Source: Candidatus Saccharicenans sp.
GTDB lineage: Bacteria > Acidobacteriota > Aminicenantia > Aminicenantales > Saccharicenantaceae
Length of the DNA stretch: 64,000 nt
Direction of reading: 5' to 3'
Assembly: GCA_030017715.1 (NCBI GenBank)
Contig: JASEIU010000004.1
Span: 1-64,000, forward strand
Within the stretch, counting starts at the first letter, position 1; each line of letters opens with the position of its first letter. The notes beneath the pieces were generated by a model that was given only the letters and a program-made list of their open reading frames with translations, was not told the DNA's origin and did no database searches. Positions 1 through 9,021 of this stretch are shown in pieces. The position numbers and the translations under genes were made by a program.

Positions 1-61
1 GCCTTGTCCATATACTACCCTTACCCTGGATACCATGTCTGTGCCTGAAAGAATACTTTGC

Positions 62-91
62 TTGACATCCCTCAAAACTATTTTTGATAAT
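62..91 (+). promoter_or_regulatory. Sigma-70-type promoter of the asparagine-synthetase-like gene
   Basis: TTGACA at 62-67 and GATAAT at 86-91 are separated by 18 bases. Transcription would start near 98, followed by a GAGAGGCGAG ribosome-binding stretch just before the ATG at 121. Both hexamers are close to consensus. This is seen in sequence only. Confidence 0.6.
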
Positions 92-120
92 ATAAACAAT
101 AAAATAAAGAGAGGCGAGTT

Positions 121-1662
121 ATGACTTCTGAGCAAATTGATGAAAGCTTCTTATTGTATAGAAGACAATTTATTTTTAGCAGATCACAATTATCGTTACC
201 AAAATTTTGGAAATATCTAAATATAAAAGCTTTGTTTCATCTATATGTTCATCCAGATTTAAATCTTTCCATAGCTACATTCAACGGAAGATCAATAATT
301 TTGCTTGGCTATATTCTAGATTATGAAAATGAGCATAAAACAGATCAGAAGATAATAGAAGATATAATAGAAGATATAAATTCATTTGATTCCCTAATTA
401 AAAAAATTAAAAGATATACTGGTCAATATGTATTGATTTATTTTGATGAAAATGAGTTCAAAATATTTCATGACCCATTAGGCCTTAGAGAGATTTATTA
501 TTGCAATACAAATAATAGAATTATATGCGGTTCTCAACCAAATATAATTATAAAATTTTCAGAACCAGAAATTCTCCCAACAAAGAATTGCAAAAAGCAG
601 AAATTTTATAAAGAGGATATGAAAAAGGTTAGAGACGGAAGGCTATGGGTTGGAGACGAAACATATTTTGATGAGATTAAACATCTCCTGCCAAATCATT
701 ATTTCGATGTTTATAAAATGAAGGCCTTTCGATACTGGCCCAATGAGAAGATTAAGAGATTAGACCTTAACGAAGTTGTCGATCAAACCTGCGCTTATTT
801 GAAGGGAATATTGAGGTCTGCGTCTAATAGATATGATTTAATGATGGCTGTAACCGCAGGTCATGATACCCGAACTTTGCTTGCAGCCTCTAAAGATATA
901 TCAGGGAAAATATATTATTTCATTAACAAGCATAAAAACATGAATGATGATCATCCTGATATTTTGATACCGAGAGCATTGTTTAATAAGATTAAACTTC
1001 CCTTTCATATTCATATTCCGGATGATAATGTGCCAAGTGCGTTCAGAACGATATTTTTTAATAATGTATTCCTGGCATCCGAAAAATATCTTCCGGTTAT
1101 TTATAATATTTATTTCCGTAGATATTCTAATAAAATAAACGTCCTCGGAGTTGGTGAAATTGGAAGGAGCTTCTATGGAAAAAGACCTGTAAAAATAAAC
1201 GGCTATTTCCTTTCAAGAGTTCTTAAATATAAAGATTCCTTATATGCTGTAGAACAATGCCAAAAATGGCTCGAAGAGACTATGCCGGTTGCTGAACGTT
1301 TCGGCATTGATATAATGACTCTTCTTTTGTGGGAACAGCTTCTTGGAAATTGGGGAACGGTGGCTGACTCTGAATCAGATATAGCTATAGAACATTTTGA
1401 TCCTTTCAATAGCTATCATTTATATGAAATATTATTAGGAGTTGATAAAAAATATGCATCAAGCTATCTATTTATTGCTATAATAAAAAAAATGTGGCCA
1501 GAATTATTAGACTTTCCAATAAATCCGCCTATGAGTAAATATGATTATATTAAAAGCTGGTTACAAAAAATTGGCTTATTCGATTATATAAGAAATATTT
1601 ATTATAATGTTGAATATATAAAATTCAAGCTAAAAAAGGGAAGAATTTATACTGATTTATGA
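121..1662 (+). CDS. Asparagine-synthetase-like (AsnB superfamily) protein
   Basis: 513 residues. The N-terminal ~160 residues resemble the Ntn glutamine-amidotransferase half of AsnB (a DPLGLRE-like segment near 121) but lack the N-terminal catalytic Cys, since the protein starts MTSEQ. The second half carries a modified PP-loop, AVTAGHDTR at 243-251, where true synthetases have SGGxDS. Such divergent AsnB-like proteins are common in exopolysaccharide loci, where an amide or amine is thought to be added to a sugar or acyl group; the substrate here is unknown. The gene is strongly AT-rich, has its own promoter and a GAGGCGAG site, and converges on the flippase operon. Glutaminase activity is unlikely without the Cys. 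The AsnB-like fold is a reasonable call; the exact role is not. Confidence 0.65.
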   Translation: MTSEQIDESFLLYRRQFIFSRSQLSLPKFWKYLNIKALFHLYVHPDLNLSIATFNGRSIILLGYILDYENEHKTDQKIIEDIIEDINSFDSLIKKIKRYTGQYVLIYFDENEFKIFHDPLGLREIYYCNTNNRIICGSQPNIIIKFSEPEILPTKNCKKQKFYKEDMKKVRDGRLWVGDETYFDEIKHLLPNHYFDVYKMKAFRYWPNEKIKRLDLNEVVDQTCAYLKGILRSASNRYDLMMAVTAGHDTRTLLAASKDISGKIYYFINKHKNMNDDHPDILIPRALFNKIKLPFHIHIPDDNVPSAFRTIFFNNVFLASEKYLPVIYNIYFRRYSNKINVLGVGEIGRSFYGKRPVKINGYFLSRVLKYKDSLYAVEQCQKWLEETMPVAERFGIDIMTLLLWEQLLGNWGTVADSESDIAIEHFDPFNSYHLYEILLGVDKKYASSYLFIAIIKKMWPELLDFPINPPMSKYDYIKSWLQKIGLFDYIRNIYYNVEYIKFKLKKGRIYTDL

Positions 1663-1813
1663 AGAAACATCAAAACCTACCTTTTTATTAAAGTGTCTCT
1701 CGCTCGCGCACAGGACATTCAACAATTTATTATAAGAGCAGAGTGATCGCAAACACTCTTCTTGGCTAGTGTTCAGTATTGTTTGCAATTTGCGAAAAAA
1801 GTTTGTGTGCGAT
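1663..1813. repeat. Nested inverted repeats between convergent genes
   Basis: The 151-base gap between convergent genes holds an outer arm pair GATCGC (1745-1750) / GCGATC (1809-1814) and an inner pair AACACT / AGTGTT around 1753-1773. It could fold on either strand and end transcription from both sides, but no clear U-tract follows either stem, so a terminator role is only suggested. Confidence 0.35.
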
Positions 1814-3154
1814 CTAAAATAATATATTTTTAATTGAAATTAAGCTTGTATTTCTCTCTCTCTTAAAAACCATTCTTCCAACAATATATATCAGGAATAA
1901 ATTCAGAAAAGCGCCGATGATGGAAAAAATCATGACTGTATTAGTAAGATTTAAATACATACCGCCAAGCAATAGAGTAATGGTGCGTATTGCCAGCACT
2001 GCCAGGTCATAGAAAAACACAAGTCGCTGAACTCTAATTATCCTGGAAAAAATAACAGCAGGAAGATTACAAAAGACAAAAAGCATCCAGATCATCAAGC
2101 TCCTGGCAAGAACTCCTGCAAGTTGCCATCGGGCGCCAAAAATAAATGCAAAGATTTGAGGTGCCCAGATTATTAAGATCAGGGATGGTATCAAAGCGAT
2201 CGAGAATAATACCAGGGCGGTCCTTATATATAACAAAAAGATTCCTTTGCCCTGATGATGGAATTCACAGGCTTTTTGAAAAAGAACTTGACGCAGTGCC
2301 GTCAAAATAAGGCTCATGGGCGCTTGCAATATGCTGATTCCAAAAGCATAGGCTCCGGCTGCGGCCAGGCCATAGAATTTAGTTATCAATAGAACAGGCA
2401 ATCCCGATGAAATGGCGTTGATGAAATTTTGTGATGCTGAGTAGAGAGGAAAATCTATGTATGCTTTGGCTAAAGACTTAATCTTAATTAAGCTTATGTC
2501 TTTTCTGTAAAATTTAAAATCAGAAATAACCACCTTGATCAAATTAAGGCTGGCCATAGCGTTAGCTAATAAGTTACTGATAATGAGGCCTGCTGAACCG
2601 CTCTTGAATATACCAAATATAATTCTCGATCCGCTCGAGCCAACACTGCGAACTACCTGAGAGACGGAGGTCCTCTTAAACTCTTTTGACCTAATTGCCC
2701 ACGCCTGGAAGCTGCTGTTAATACCAGAAGTGATTAAAGTCAGGATGAACAAAAGAACAAACAACAAGCCTTTGGTTTTTGTAATATTAAAAAATACGGA
2801 AGGTTTCAATAAGCTAAAAATTGCTGCTCCAATGCTAATTAAGGTAGTTGATAGAACAGACAGGCAAAGCAGATTGACAGCTTCTGATTTTTCTTTTGGG
2901 AGCATTAAGGCCTGGCTATAGTCTAAGGTGATAAGAGCACCTATTATGCCGGCTACTGCAGTGAAAGAGCCGAATATCCCAAAATCTTCAGGGGTGAAGA
3001 GCCTGCTTATGATAGGGGAAAGGGCATAAGCTATAACCTGAGCGATGGCTGTCCCGCTCATTACAATCAAAATATTTTTTAGGAATGAAGATTGCCTTAA
3101 TTTAAAAATAAGATTTTTGATTATCCTTTTTTCTGAGACGGCTTCATTTGACAT
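1814..3154 (-). CDS. Polysaccharide flippase (Wzx/RfbX-like, MOP superfamily)
   Basis: 446 residues with about 12 hydrophobic segments spread evenly along the chain. The first segment, after a basic N-terminus, reads like a polysaccharide_synt/MATE-like transporter (GTAIAQVIAYALSPIISRLF near 34-53). Family members move undecaprenyl-linked oligosaccharide units across the inner membrane. It is the last gene of a three-gene minus-strand operon (O-antigen ligase, glycosyltransferase, flippase), 18 bases after the glycosyltransferase stop. Length and topology are normal for the family. The transported unit cannot be deduced. Confidence 0.85.
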   Translation of the reverse strand: MSNEAVSEKRIIKNLIFKLRQSSFLKNILIVMSGTAIAQVIAYALSPIISRLFTPEDFGIFGSFTAVAGIIGALITLDYSQALMLPKEKSEAVNLLCLSVLSTTLISIGAAIFSLLKPSVFFNITKTKGLLFVLLFILTLITSGINSSFQAWAIRSKEFKRTSVSQVVRSVGSSGSRIIFGIFKSGSAGLIISNLLANAMASLNLIKVVISDFKFYRKDISLIKIKSLAKAYIDFPLYSASQNFINAISSGLPVLLITKFYGLAAAGAYAFGISILQAPMSLILTALRQVLFQKACEFHHQGKGIFLLYIRTALVLFSIALIPSLILIIWAPQIFAFIFGARWQLAGVLARSLMIWMLFVFCNLPAVIFSRIIRVQRLVFFYDLAVLAIRTITLLLGGMYLNLTNTVMIFSIIGAFLNLFLIYIVGRMVFKRERNTSLISIKNILF

Positions 3155-3172
3155 TCTTTAAATAAGGTTAAA

Positions 3173-4090
3173 TTAAAAATCTCTTTTTTTAATTAATTCT
3201 ATTCCAAAACGCGCCATAATCTGGCTGAAATGGTGAGCCCCCTTTTCAAGACATTTGACATACCAGACGGGGCCAAATATAAGAGAAATAGGAAACACAA
3301 CATAATAAAATCCTACAGCAATTATTGATTTAAACAGAGTAAATAATTGCCAGCGAATTGGTGCGCCTTTAATGTTATTTAGGTAAGAGTTATAACCATG
3401 GACGATGGCCCTTTTTATGAAATATGTCTTGTTCCATCTTTCAGGTGGGACTGTTTCGTAAACAGGAGCTTCGGCCACAAAAACAAATTTATAGCCATGC
3501 TCGATCGCTTCTTTGAAAAAAGCCCGGTCAGAACCACTGGTTTTCCATTTGATATCAAATTTTAACCCATGCTCATCAAAGACTCTTCTTTTCAATAATA
3601 CGTTACCTGTTCTTGTTTGATACCAGTTCAAAAGAGTCCCGGTTCTATAAATCGGGCGTTGGCAAAATTTTCCTTTTATCAGCCAGTCCGGAGGTTTTTG
3701 CTCGAAATATGGGAGGACAGGTCCAAGAGCTCCATCCACATCGAACTTATTAATAGCCTGATAGAGTTGCAATAACCAATCATTTGAAGGAAATTCATCA
3801 TCGTCGATGATTGCAATATAATTACCGCTTGCAAGCATTAGGGCATGATTCCTGGCTGCAGGTATCGACCTTTCAGGCTCAATATCATAATAGATTTTTA
3901 TGTTGTTTTCTTCCGAGATCTGCTTAACAAGCTCTTTTGCTGACCCTGAAAGATCGTTGTCTATAACTATTATTTGTACATCAAAAAGGTCATTGGTTTG
4001 CTGGTTATTAACTTTTATTAAAAGGTTTTTCAGCATAGGCAATCGCTTATAAGTGCAGATGCAGATTGATATAAGGTCTTTATTTGGCAT
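3173..4090 (-). CDS. Family 2 glycosyltransferase
   Basis: 305 residues. A GT-A fold glycosyltransferase begins at once with the nucleotide-binding strand ISICICTYKR (7-16). VIDND (42-46) and the metal-binding DxD-type IDDDE (95-99) are clear. The C-terminal ~60 residues hold hydrophobic segments that would anchor it to the inner face of the cytoplasmic membrane, where it would add a sugar to a lipid-linked intermediate. It starts 7 bases after the ligase stop and lies 18 bases before the flippase, so the three are almost certainly co-transcribed. Donor and acceptor are unknown. Confidence 0.88.
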   Translation of the reverse strand: MPNKDLISICICTYKRLPMLKNLLIKVNNQQTNDLFDVQIIVIDNDLSGSAKELVKQISEENNIKIYYDIEPERSIPAARNHALMLASGNYIAIIDDDEFPSNDWLLQLYQAINKFDVDGALGPVLPYFEQKPPDWLIKGKFCQRPIYRTGTLLNWYQTRTGNVLLKRRVFDEHGLKFDIKWKTSGSDRAFFKEAIEHGYKFVFVAEAPVYETVPPERWNKTYFIKRAIVHGYNSYLNNIKGAPIRWQLFTLFKSIIAVGFYYVVFPISLIFGPVWYVKCLEKGAHHFSQIMARFGIELIKKRDF

Positions 4091-4097
4091 ATTCCTC

Positions 4098-5441
4098 TTA
4101 TCCTGGCATTTCTTTCTCGGGGTTGATTAATATATCTTCTTTTGTATTGATTATAAACGACCAGCAAAGCACCAGCCACATAGAAAGGCTATCAAATTCT
4201 CCCAGTGGTGATTCAGTTATGCCTCGCATAATTATAATAAAGATTAATGATAGGAAAAAAAATGCTGAAAAAGCATTATTTTTTATGAATGATGAGCTTT
4301 TTTGTATTAGTTTTAGCAAATAGAAAACAAAAAGGATTAATCCCGTTAATCCAAGCTCAAGAATTGTGTCCAAATATCCATTGTGAGCATGGCTGGCGAT
4401 CTGGCTTCTTAATTCGGTGGTCCAAAAACTACCATAACCATGGCCTAACAATATTTTCTGTTTTGCCTGGGGGACCAAAGAGCTCCATATGAGAGTTCTA
4501 TCAGTTAGGGTTTCGCTTCGGTTTAAAATTCTTGGCAATGTTGTTGAGGGCAGCTTTCCAGAGAATGGCATAGAAATTCCAATAAAGATTACTATAACTG
4601 CTGAAATTATAATTATTTTATTCATTTTGACTTCTTTTTTTGAAGCGATTCTTACTGAAAGCATGACGATTATCCCTGTAATTAGGGCCAAGAAAGAAGT
4701 AGCGGAATAGGTAAGAGAATGTTGCGGTCCCATCATGAGATATGTGGCTAAAATGATCATGAATATATCAATAAAAAAAACGAGACTCAATTTGTACTCG
4801 TTTGACTTTTTCAAGTCCTGCCAGGTAGACCATAATAAAAATAGAATTGATATTGCACATAACATAGCTAAGCCATTTTTCTGGCTGGCAATTCCTGTCC
4901 ACAATAGCTCACCCGACCATCGGCCATATTCACGGCCATAAACAGGATAGTATTTAATAAGAAGTATGGATAATGGAAGTGCAGCGTATATAGATTTCTT
5001 AAATGCACTTGTTAGTGTTTGAATAGGATTATTTTCTGAAGCAAGAAGCAAAGCTATGATTAAAGCAATGGCTTCTCTTCCCCATCTTCTGAAGGATATT
5101 GCTGGAAATTGAGACCAGGCTACGCTTATTAGCATATATGTAATAATTAGAAGAACAATCCAATTGCTCTTTAGCATTGTGATTATAGGAAATTTCCTTT
5201 TAATGAGAATAATTGTTGCAAGCGCCCCTAAAAATAGCAAAAAGTTTCGGTCATAAGGACTGCCCTGTTCTATTGTAGTCTGGACCTGAAAGAAAAATCC
5301 AAGGCCTTTGCTAACGGAATATAGAATCCAGATCGCAATTATCCAGACCGCCCCGCTTATGCCTTCGGACCTTTTATGTTCAATGTATATTGCAAAGAAA
5401 ATGAATGCTAATACGAGCATAAGAGCAATTTGAGGATTCAA
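4098..5441 (-). CDS. O-antigen ligase / Wzy-type polymerase family membrane protein
   Basis: 447 residues, 10-12 hydrophobic segments. The large periplasmic loop in the C-terminal half has the Wzy_C pattern HGYGSFWTTE followed by SHAHNGYLD and an ELGLTG helix, as in O-antigen ligases and polymerases (PF04932). Such proteins polymerise or transfer lipid-linked glycan on the periplasmic side. The first codon in frame is TTG at 5441, preceded by AAGAAGGG at about 8 bases; an ATG at 5420 lacks an obvious ribosome-binding site, so TTG is preferred. It leads the three-gene polysaccharide operon. Ligase and polymerase cannot be separated from sequence alone. Confidence 0.82.
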   Translation of the reverse strand: MNPQIALMLVLAFIFFAIYIEHKRSEGISGAVWIIAIWILYSVSKGLGFFFQVQTTIEQGSPYDRNFLLFLGALATIILIKRKFPIITMLKSNWIVLLIITYMLISVAWSQFPAISFRRWGREAIALIIALLLASENNPIQTLTSAFKKSIYAALPLSILLIKYYPVYGREYGRWSGELLWTGIASQKNGLAMLCAISILFLLWSTWQDLKKSNEYKLSLVFFIDIFMIILATYLMMGPQHSLTYSATSFLALITGIIVMLSVRIASKKEVKMNKIIIISAVIVIFIGISMPFSGKLPSTTLPRILNRSETLTDRTLIWSSLVPQAKQKILLGHGYGSFWTTELRSQIASHAHNGYLDTILELGLTGLILFVFYLLKLIQKSSSFIKNNAFSAFFFLSLIFIIIMRGITESPLGEFDSLSMWLVLCWSFIINTKEDILINPEKEMPG

Positions 5442-5641
5442 GTCGTGGCCCTTCTTGTAGTTTTCCTTTATATTCTTGATAAATGATATTAAAGATTTTT
5501 TGTTGATATGTCAATTTTATGATGAGTTATATGGTTCGATATTAATCATATCCATGCCGCTAAAAACATTTAATAAAGCTTACTGAGGGTTTGGGGCCTT
5601 AAAAAGCACTAATTTAGCTAATAAAACTGGCGGAGTATCAA
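5442..5641. other. Divergent intergenic region, left part
   Basis: AT-rich spacer between the divergent ligase and PKD genes. I see no open reading frame or convincing hairpin here. The right part of the gap holds the palindrome and leader element described separately. Confidence 0.4.
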
Positions 5642-5658
5642 TTGACAATTATTGTCAA
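5642..5658. promoter_or_regulatory. 17-bp palindrome, candidate operator
   Basis: TTGACAAT-T-ATTGTCAA is a perfect palindrome with 8-base arms and a one-base centre. It lies 118 bases upstream of the PKD-protein start and would overlap a -35 element. This length and symmetry are typical of a dimeric repressor or activator site. The cognate regulator is unknown. Confidence 0.5.
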
Positions 5659-5666
5659 AAGATAAA

Positions 5667-5738
5667 CCAATAAATGCCCCTCAAAATCACCGCCGGGGGT
5701 GATACCGCCGTGGCTCCCCGACCGACAAAATTCATTGG
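5667..5738 (+). promoter_or_regulatory. Candidate structured mRNA leader of the PKD gene
   Basis: A closing stem pairs 5667-5675 with 5730-5738 (8 of 9 bases). Inside it a 6-bp hairpin, ATCACC (5686-5691) / GGTGAT (5698-5703), has the GC-rich loop GCCGGG, and CGGGG (5694-5698) can alternatively pair with CCCCG (5716-5720). The GC-rich core stands out in AT-rich surroundings and ends 37 bases before the start codon. It does not match any riboswitch class I know by eye, including c-di-GMP types. Confidence 0.4.
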
Positions 5739-5775
5739 ATTTTGAATAACTAAATGAATTTTGCGAGGTGAGTAG

Positions 5776-8700
5776 ATGGCTAAAAAATCGGCCGCCCTCC
5801 ATATTTCTATCTTATTGATAGTTTTAAGTTTTATCATCTTTTCCGTTGCCTCTGGTCAATCGAACCTTTCAAAGATATTAAAAGATAAGACTGGCTCTAA
5901 CAGCGGACTCAAAGCTTCTGTAAGCTACAGCCCTGTGGTCCCAGTTACCGGCGTACCTATCAGGTTCATTTGCCGTACCAATAATACCCCGGAATCCTGG
6001 CTCTGGGAATTCGGGGACGGGGAGATAAGTTATGAACCCAGCCCGGCCCATATCTATGAAAATGCGGGAGTCTATAATGTTAAGCTGACAGTAACTCTAA
6101 ACGGAACAACCGCCAGCGCCACAAAAAAAGTCCGTGTTTACGCGGCCAGGGTCGAATCTACCCAGACAAAAAGCCAGGAACTTGTGGCTGCTTTTGAATT
6201 TTCTCCAGCCACACCGGAAGCCGGGACTAACGTTCAATTTACCGACCAATCAACCGGTGGCCCAACTTCCTGGAGATGGGATTTCGGCGATGGGAGTCAG
6301 AGCTCAGCCCAGAATCCCCAGCACCAGTACAGCAATCCCGGGACTTACAATGTTATGCTTACTATCTCTAATGGAAGTGCTACAAAAAGTGTGACCAGAA
6401 CTCTGACTGTAATTGCCGCTTTAACTCCTGGCTTCAGCTATTCTCCGGTCAATCCAGAATCAGGCGAGTCAATTCAATTTCAGGACACTTCATCGGGGAA
6501 CCCATCTTCCTGGAACTGGAACTTTGGAGACGGTACGACCAGCAACCTTAAGAATCCCACTCATATTTATAATAATTCCGGATCTTTCACTGTCACCCTT
6601 CAGGTTTCTAACGGCTACTATACAAAGAGCATTTCAAAGTCGGTAACCATCTTAGCTCCTATTACTGTTGATTTCAGCTATTCTCCGGCGAACCCTGTCG
6701 CCGGCCAGGATGTCCAGTTTGTGAACGGCTCTACCGGTTCAATTACCGGCTATTCGTGGAATTTTGGCGACGGCTCAACCAGTACTCTGAAAGACCCGAC
6801 CCATAAATTCAACAGCGCTGGTTCATATACGGTGACTTTAACTGCCACGGGCCCAAGAGGGTCGAAGAGCACCAGCAAGACCATAACGGTGAATCAATCC
6901 TTAAGCCCATCCTTCACTTTTAGCCCGGCTTCTCCTTACGCCGGACAATCAGTCCAGTTTACAGATACCTCAACGGGGAGTCCGACCTCCTGGCAGTGGA
7001 ACTTTGGGGATGGTAGCAATTCAACCGCCAAGAACCCCACTCATACCTACTCAACAGCCGGAACCTATACTGTCACCCTGACGGTATCTAATGGTTCAGA
7101 AACAAAGACTACGAGCAAGAGCATCACAGTCAAGCCTGTTGTCCAGGCCGATTTTACCTACAGTCCGACCAATCCTCCGGTTGGAACAACCATCCAGTTC
7201 ACCGACAAATCATCTGGAAATATTACCAGCTGGTCATGGCAATTCGGAGACGGCACCACCAGCACCCAGAGAAATCCTTCAAAAGCTTATTCTGCCTCCG
7301 GATCATATAATGTAAAGCTAACGGTTTCAGACGGAACGAGCTCAAATTCAATGACTCAGACTGTGACCGTAGTGGCCAGTCTGGTTGCGGATTTCAGCTT
7401 TAGCCCATCTGCACCAGCGGTTGGTCAGGAAGTTCAATTCCTGGATAATTCTCAGGGATCTCCAACCAGCTGGTCCTGGGATTTTGGCGATGGGTCTGCC
7501 AAAAGCACAGTTAAGAATCCCACTCATACTTATTCGCAGGCTGGAACTTTTTCAGTGAAGCTTACGATAAGCAACGCTACGGCTTCATCCACTCAAACCA
7601 AATCTTTGACTGTTTCCAGCTCATCAAAAAGAATAATCACCGCCGCCAGCTGCGCACTGGCTGATGTTCAGGCGGCTATTGCTCAGGCCAATCCGGGTGA
7701 CACGGTAATAGTTCCGAACGGGCAAGCTGTTTGGTCACAAAAGCTGGTAATCAGGAAGGGGATAATTCTTAAGGCTGCGAGCAAGGGGGGCGTTACTATA
7801 AAGAGCAACTATGCATCATCTCGGGATTATTTAATTGTTTACAGTCCAGATAATCCAGCTTATGATGAGCCGTTCAGGATATCTGGCTTTTTATTTAACC
7901 TGGATGGTAATTCTGGGGGAATTTCTATTGAAAATTCTACTCTATATCCGTTGAGGAAAATAAGGATAGATAATAACCAATTTACAAACCCGAACTGGTA
8001 TTTTTTAAGAATAAATGGCACTGTATATGGGGTTTGCGACAATAATATAGTTACCACGGACACTGTTGCTAATGCTTGTTATGGATTAAATGCACAGACA
8101 TGGAATAATTTAATTTTTGACTTTGGGACTGCTGACAATTTTTATTTTGAGGATAACTTATTTTATCTCAAAGACACATTTACAGGTTCTGGGGCTGCAG
8201 GTCGGTATGCAATTAGGTACAACAAATTTTACAACATGAGTGGTGGCACTATTAGCCCATTTATTGATATGCATGGTAACATGGGAACCGGTGGTAATCA
8301 CTCAGGAATGGGTATTGAGGTTTATGAGAATGAATTCTATTTGAATGGATATGGCTGTAGAATCGTTGATCAAAGAGGGGGCAAGGGATTAATTTATAAT
8401 AACAGAATCATCACAACGCCAAGCGTCTGGGCGAATTTCAATGTTCGAGAAGAGTATTATGATTATTTGAATCCGCCGGCCAAATCTCCAATTAACGGGC
8501 AGCCTCAACATGTGTCAGATACATATTCTTGGGGTAATACGAAGAACGGAGTGCAGATTGTTAATGACCATGATGATAATCTTAAGGTTACCCAAACTCT
8601 TAATTATGAAGGTGAAGGGGTCGTTCCAAGTCTGGACATTCATTTTTGGAGGTCGGTTTCTCCATTTAATGGGACTTCTGGAGTTGGAGTTGGGACCATT

Positions 8701-8850
8701 TCGCAGCGGCCGGCAAGCTGCAGTAAGGAGGGGGTGGCCTGGTGGGCGACGGATGAGAACAGGCTTTATCGCTGGAGGAATGGGAAGTGGGAGCTATACT
8801 ATGTGCCCTATACCTACCCGCACCCGCTGAGAACTATACTCGGTGATTAA
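5776..8850 (+). CDS. Secreted protein with seven PKD domains and a C-terminal beta-helix domain
   Basis: 1024 residues. An N-terminal Sec signal (hydrophobic 8-26) is followed by seven tandem PKD domains from about 46 to 617, each with a WxFGDG motif and a YSPxxPxxG-like start; repeats 2-7 are very alike. The rest looks like a right-handed parallel beta-helix, with NNxF/YNxF-type coils such as IDNNQF, EDNLFY, IRYNKF, YENEFY and IYNNRI, as in pectate-lyase-like folds. A substrate or host-polymer binding role is likely; enzyme activity is not proven. GAGGTGAG precedes the ATG. From residue 638 the gene is identical to the neighbouring copy over 1151 bp. There is no PEP-CTERM tail. Confidence 0.85.
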   Translation: MAKKSAALHISILLIVLSFIIFSVASGQSNLSKILKDKTGSNSGLKASVSYSPVVPVTGVPIRFICRTNNTPESWLWEFGDGEISYEPSPAHIYENAGVYNVKLTVTLNGTTASATKKVRVYAARVESTQTKSQELVAAFEFSPATPEAGTNVQFTDQSTGGPTSWRWDFGDGSQSSAQNPQHQYSNPGTYNVMLTISNGSATKSVTRTLTVIAALTPGFSYSPVNPESGESIQFQDTSSGNPSSWNWNFGDGTTSNLKNPTHIYNNSGSFTVTLQVSNGYYTKSISKSVTILAPITVDFSYSPANPVAGQDVQFVNGSTGSITGYSWNFGDGSTSTLKDPTHKFNSAGSYTVTLTATGPRGSKSTSKTITVNQSLSPSFTFSPASPYAGQSVQFTDTSTGSPTSWQWNFGDGSNSTAKNPTHTYSTAGTYTVTLTVSNGSETKTTSKSITVKPVVQADFTYSPTNPPVGTTIQFTDKSSGNITSWSWQFGDGTTSTQRNPSKAYSASGSYNVKLTVSDGTSSNSMTQTVTVVASLVADFSFSPSAPAVGQEVQFLDNSQGSPTSWSWDFGDGSAKSTVKNPTHTYSQAGTFSVKLTISNATASSTQTKSLTVSSSSKRIITAASCALADVQAAIAQANPGDTVIVPNGQAVWSQKLVIRKGIILKAASKGGVTIKSNYASSRDYLIVYSPDNPAYDEPFRISGFLFNLDGNSGGISIENSTLYPLRKIRIDNNQFTNPNWYFLRINGTVYGVCDNNIVTTDTVANACYGLNAQTWNNLIFDFGTADNFYFEDNLFYLKDTFTGSGAAGRYAIRYNKFYNMSGGTISPFIDMHGNMGTGGNHSGMGIEVYENEFYLNGYGCRIVDQRGGKGLIYNNRIITTPSVWANFNVREEYYDYLNPPAKSPINGQPQHVSDTYSWGNTKNGVQIVNDHDDNLKVTQTLNYEGEGVVPSLDIHFWRSVSPFNGTSGVGVGTISQRPASCSKEGVAWWATDENRLYRWRNGKWELYYVPYTYPHPLRTILGD
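7687..8837 (+). repeat. Perfect direct repeat, copy 1 (1151 bp)
   Basis: By eye this segment is base-for-base the same as 9739-10889 (offset 2052). It covers codons 638 onward of the first PKD/beta-helix gene and stops 13 bases before the end of the gene. Flanking codons differ at once on both sides. Confidence 0.9.
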
Positions 8851-9021
8851 AAACATATTCTACTTATGACAGTTAGCATTATTGCCTTGATATAGAAATA
8901 TCGTTATTTACAAATAGCGAATTAAGATATTGACAGCCCATCAAAGTTCTGATAACCATCTTTATACCGGCAGTTTGAAGACAATAGCACTAAAACAAAG
9001 GGAAAAAGGGAGAGACTATAT

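Noticed and set aside
5660-5740. c-di-GMP (GEMM) or fluoride riboswitch before the PKD gene
   Set aside because: The stem layout is suggestive, but the conserved bases of either class are absent, so only an unnamed leader is reported.
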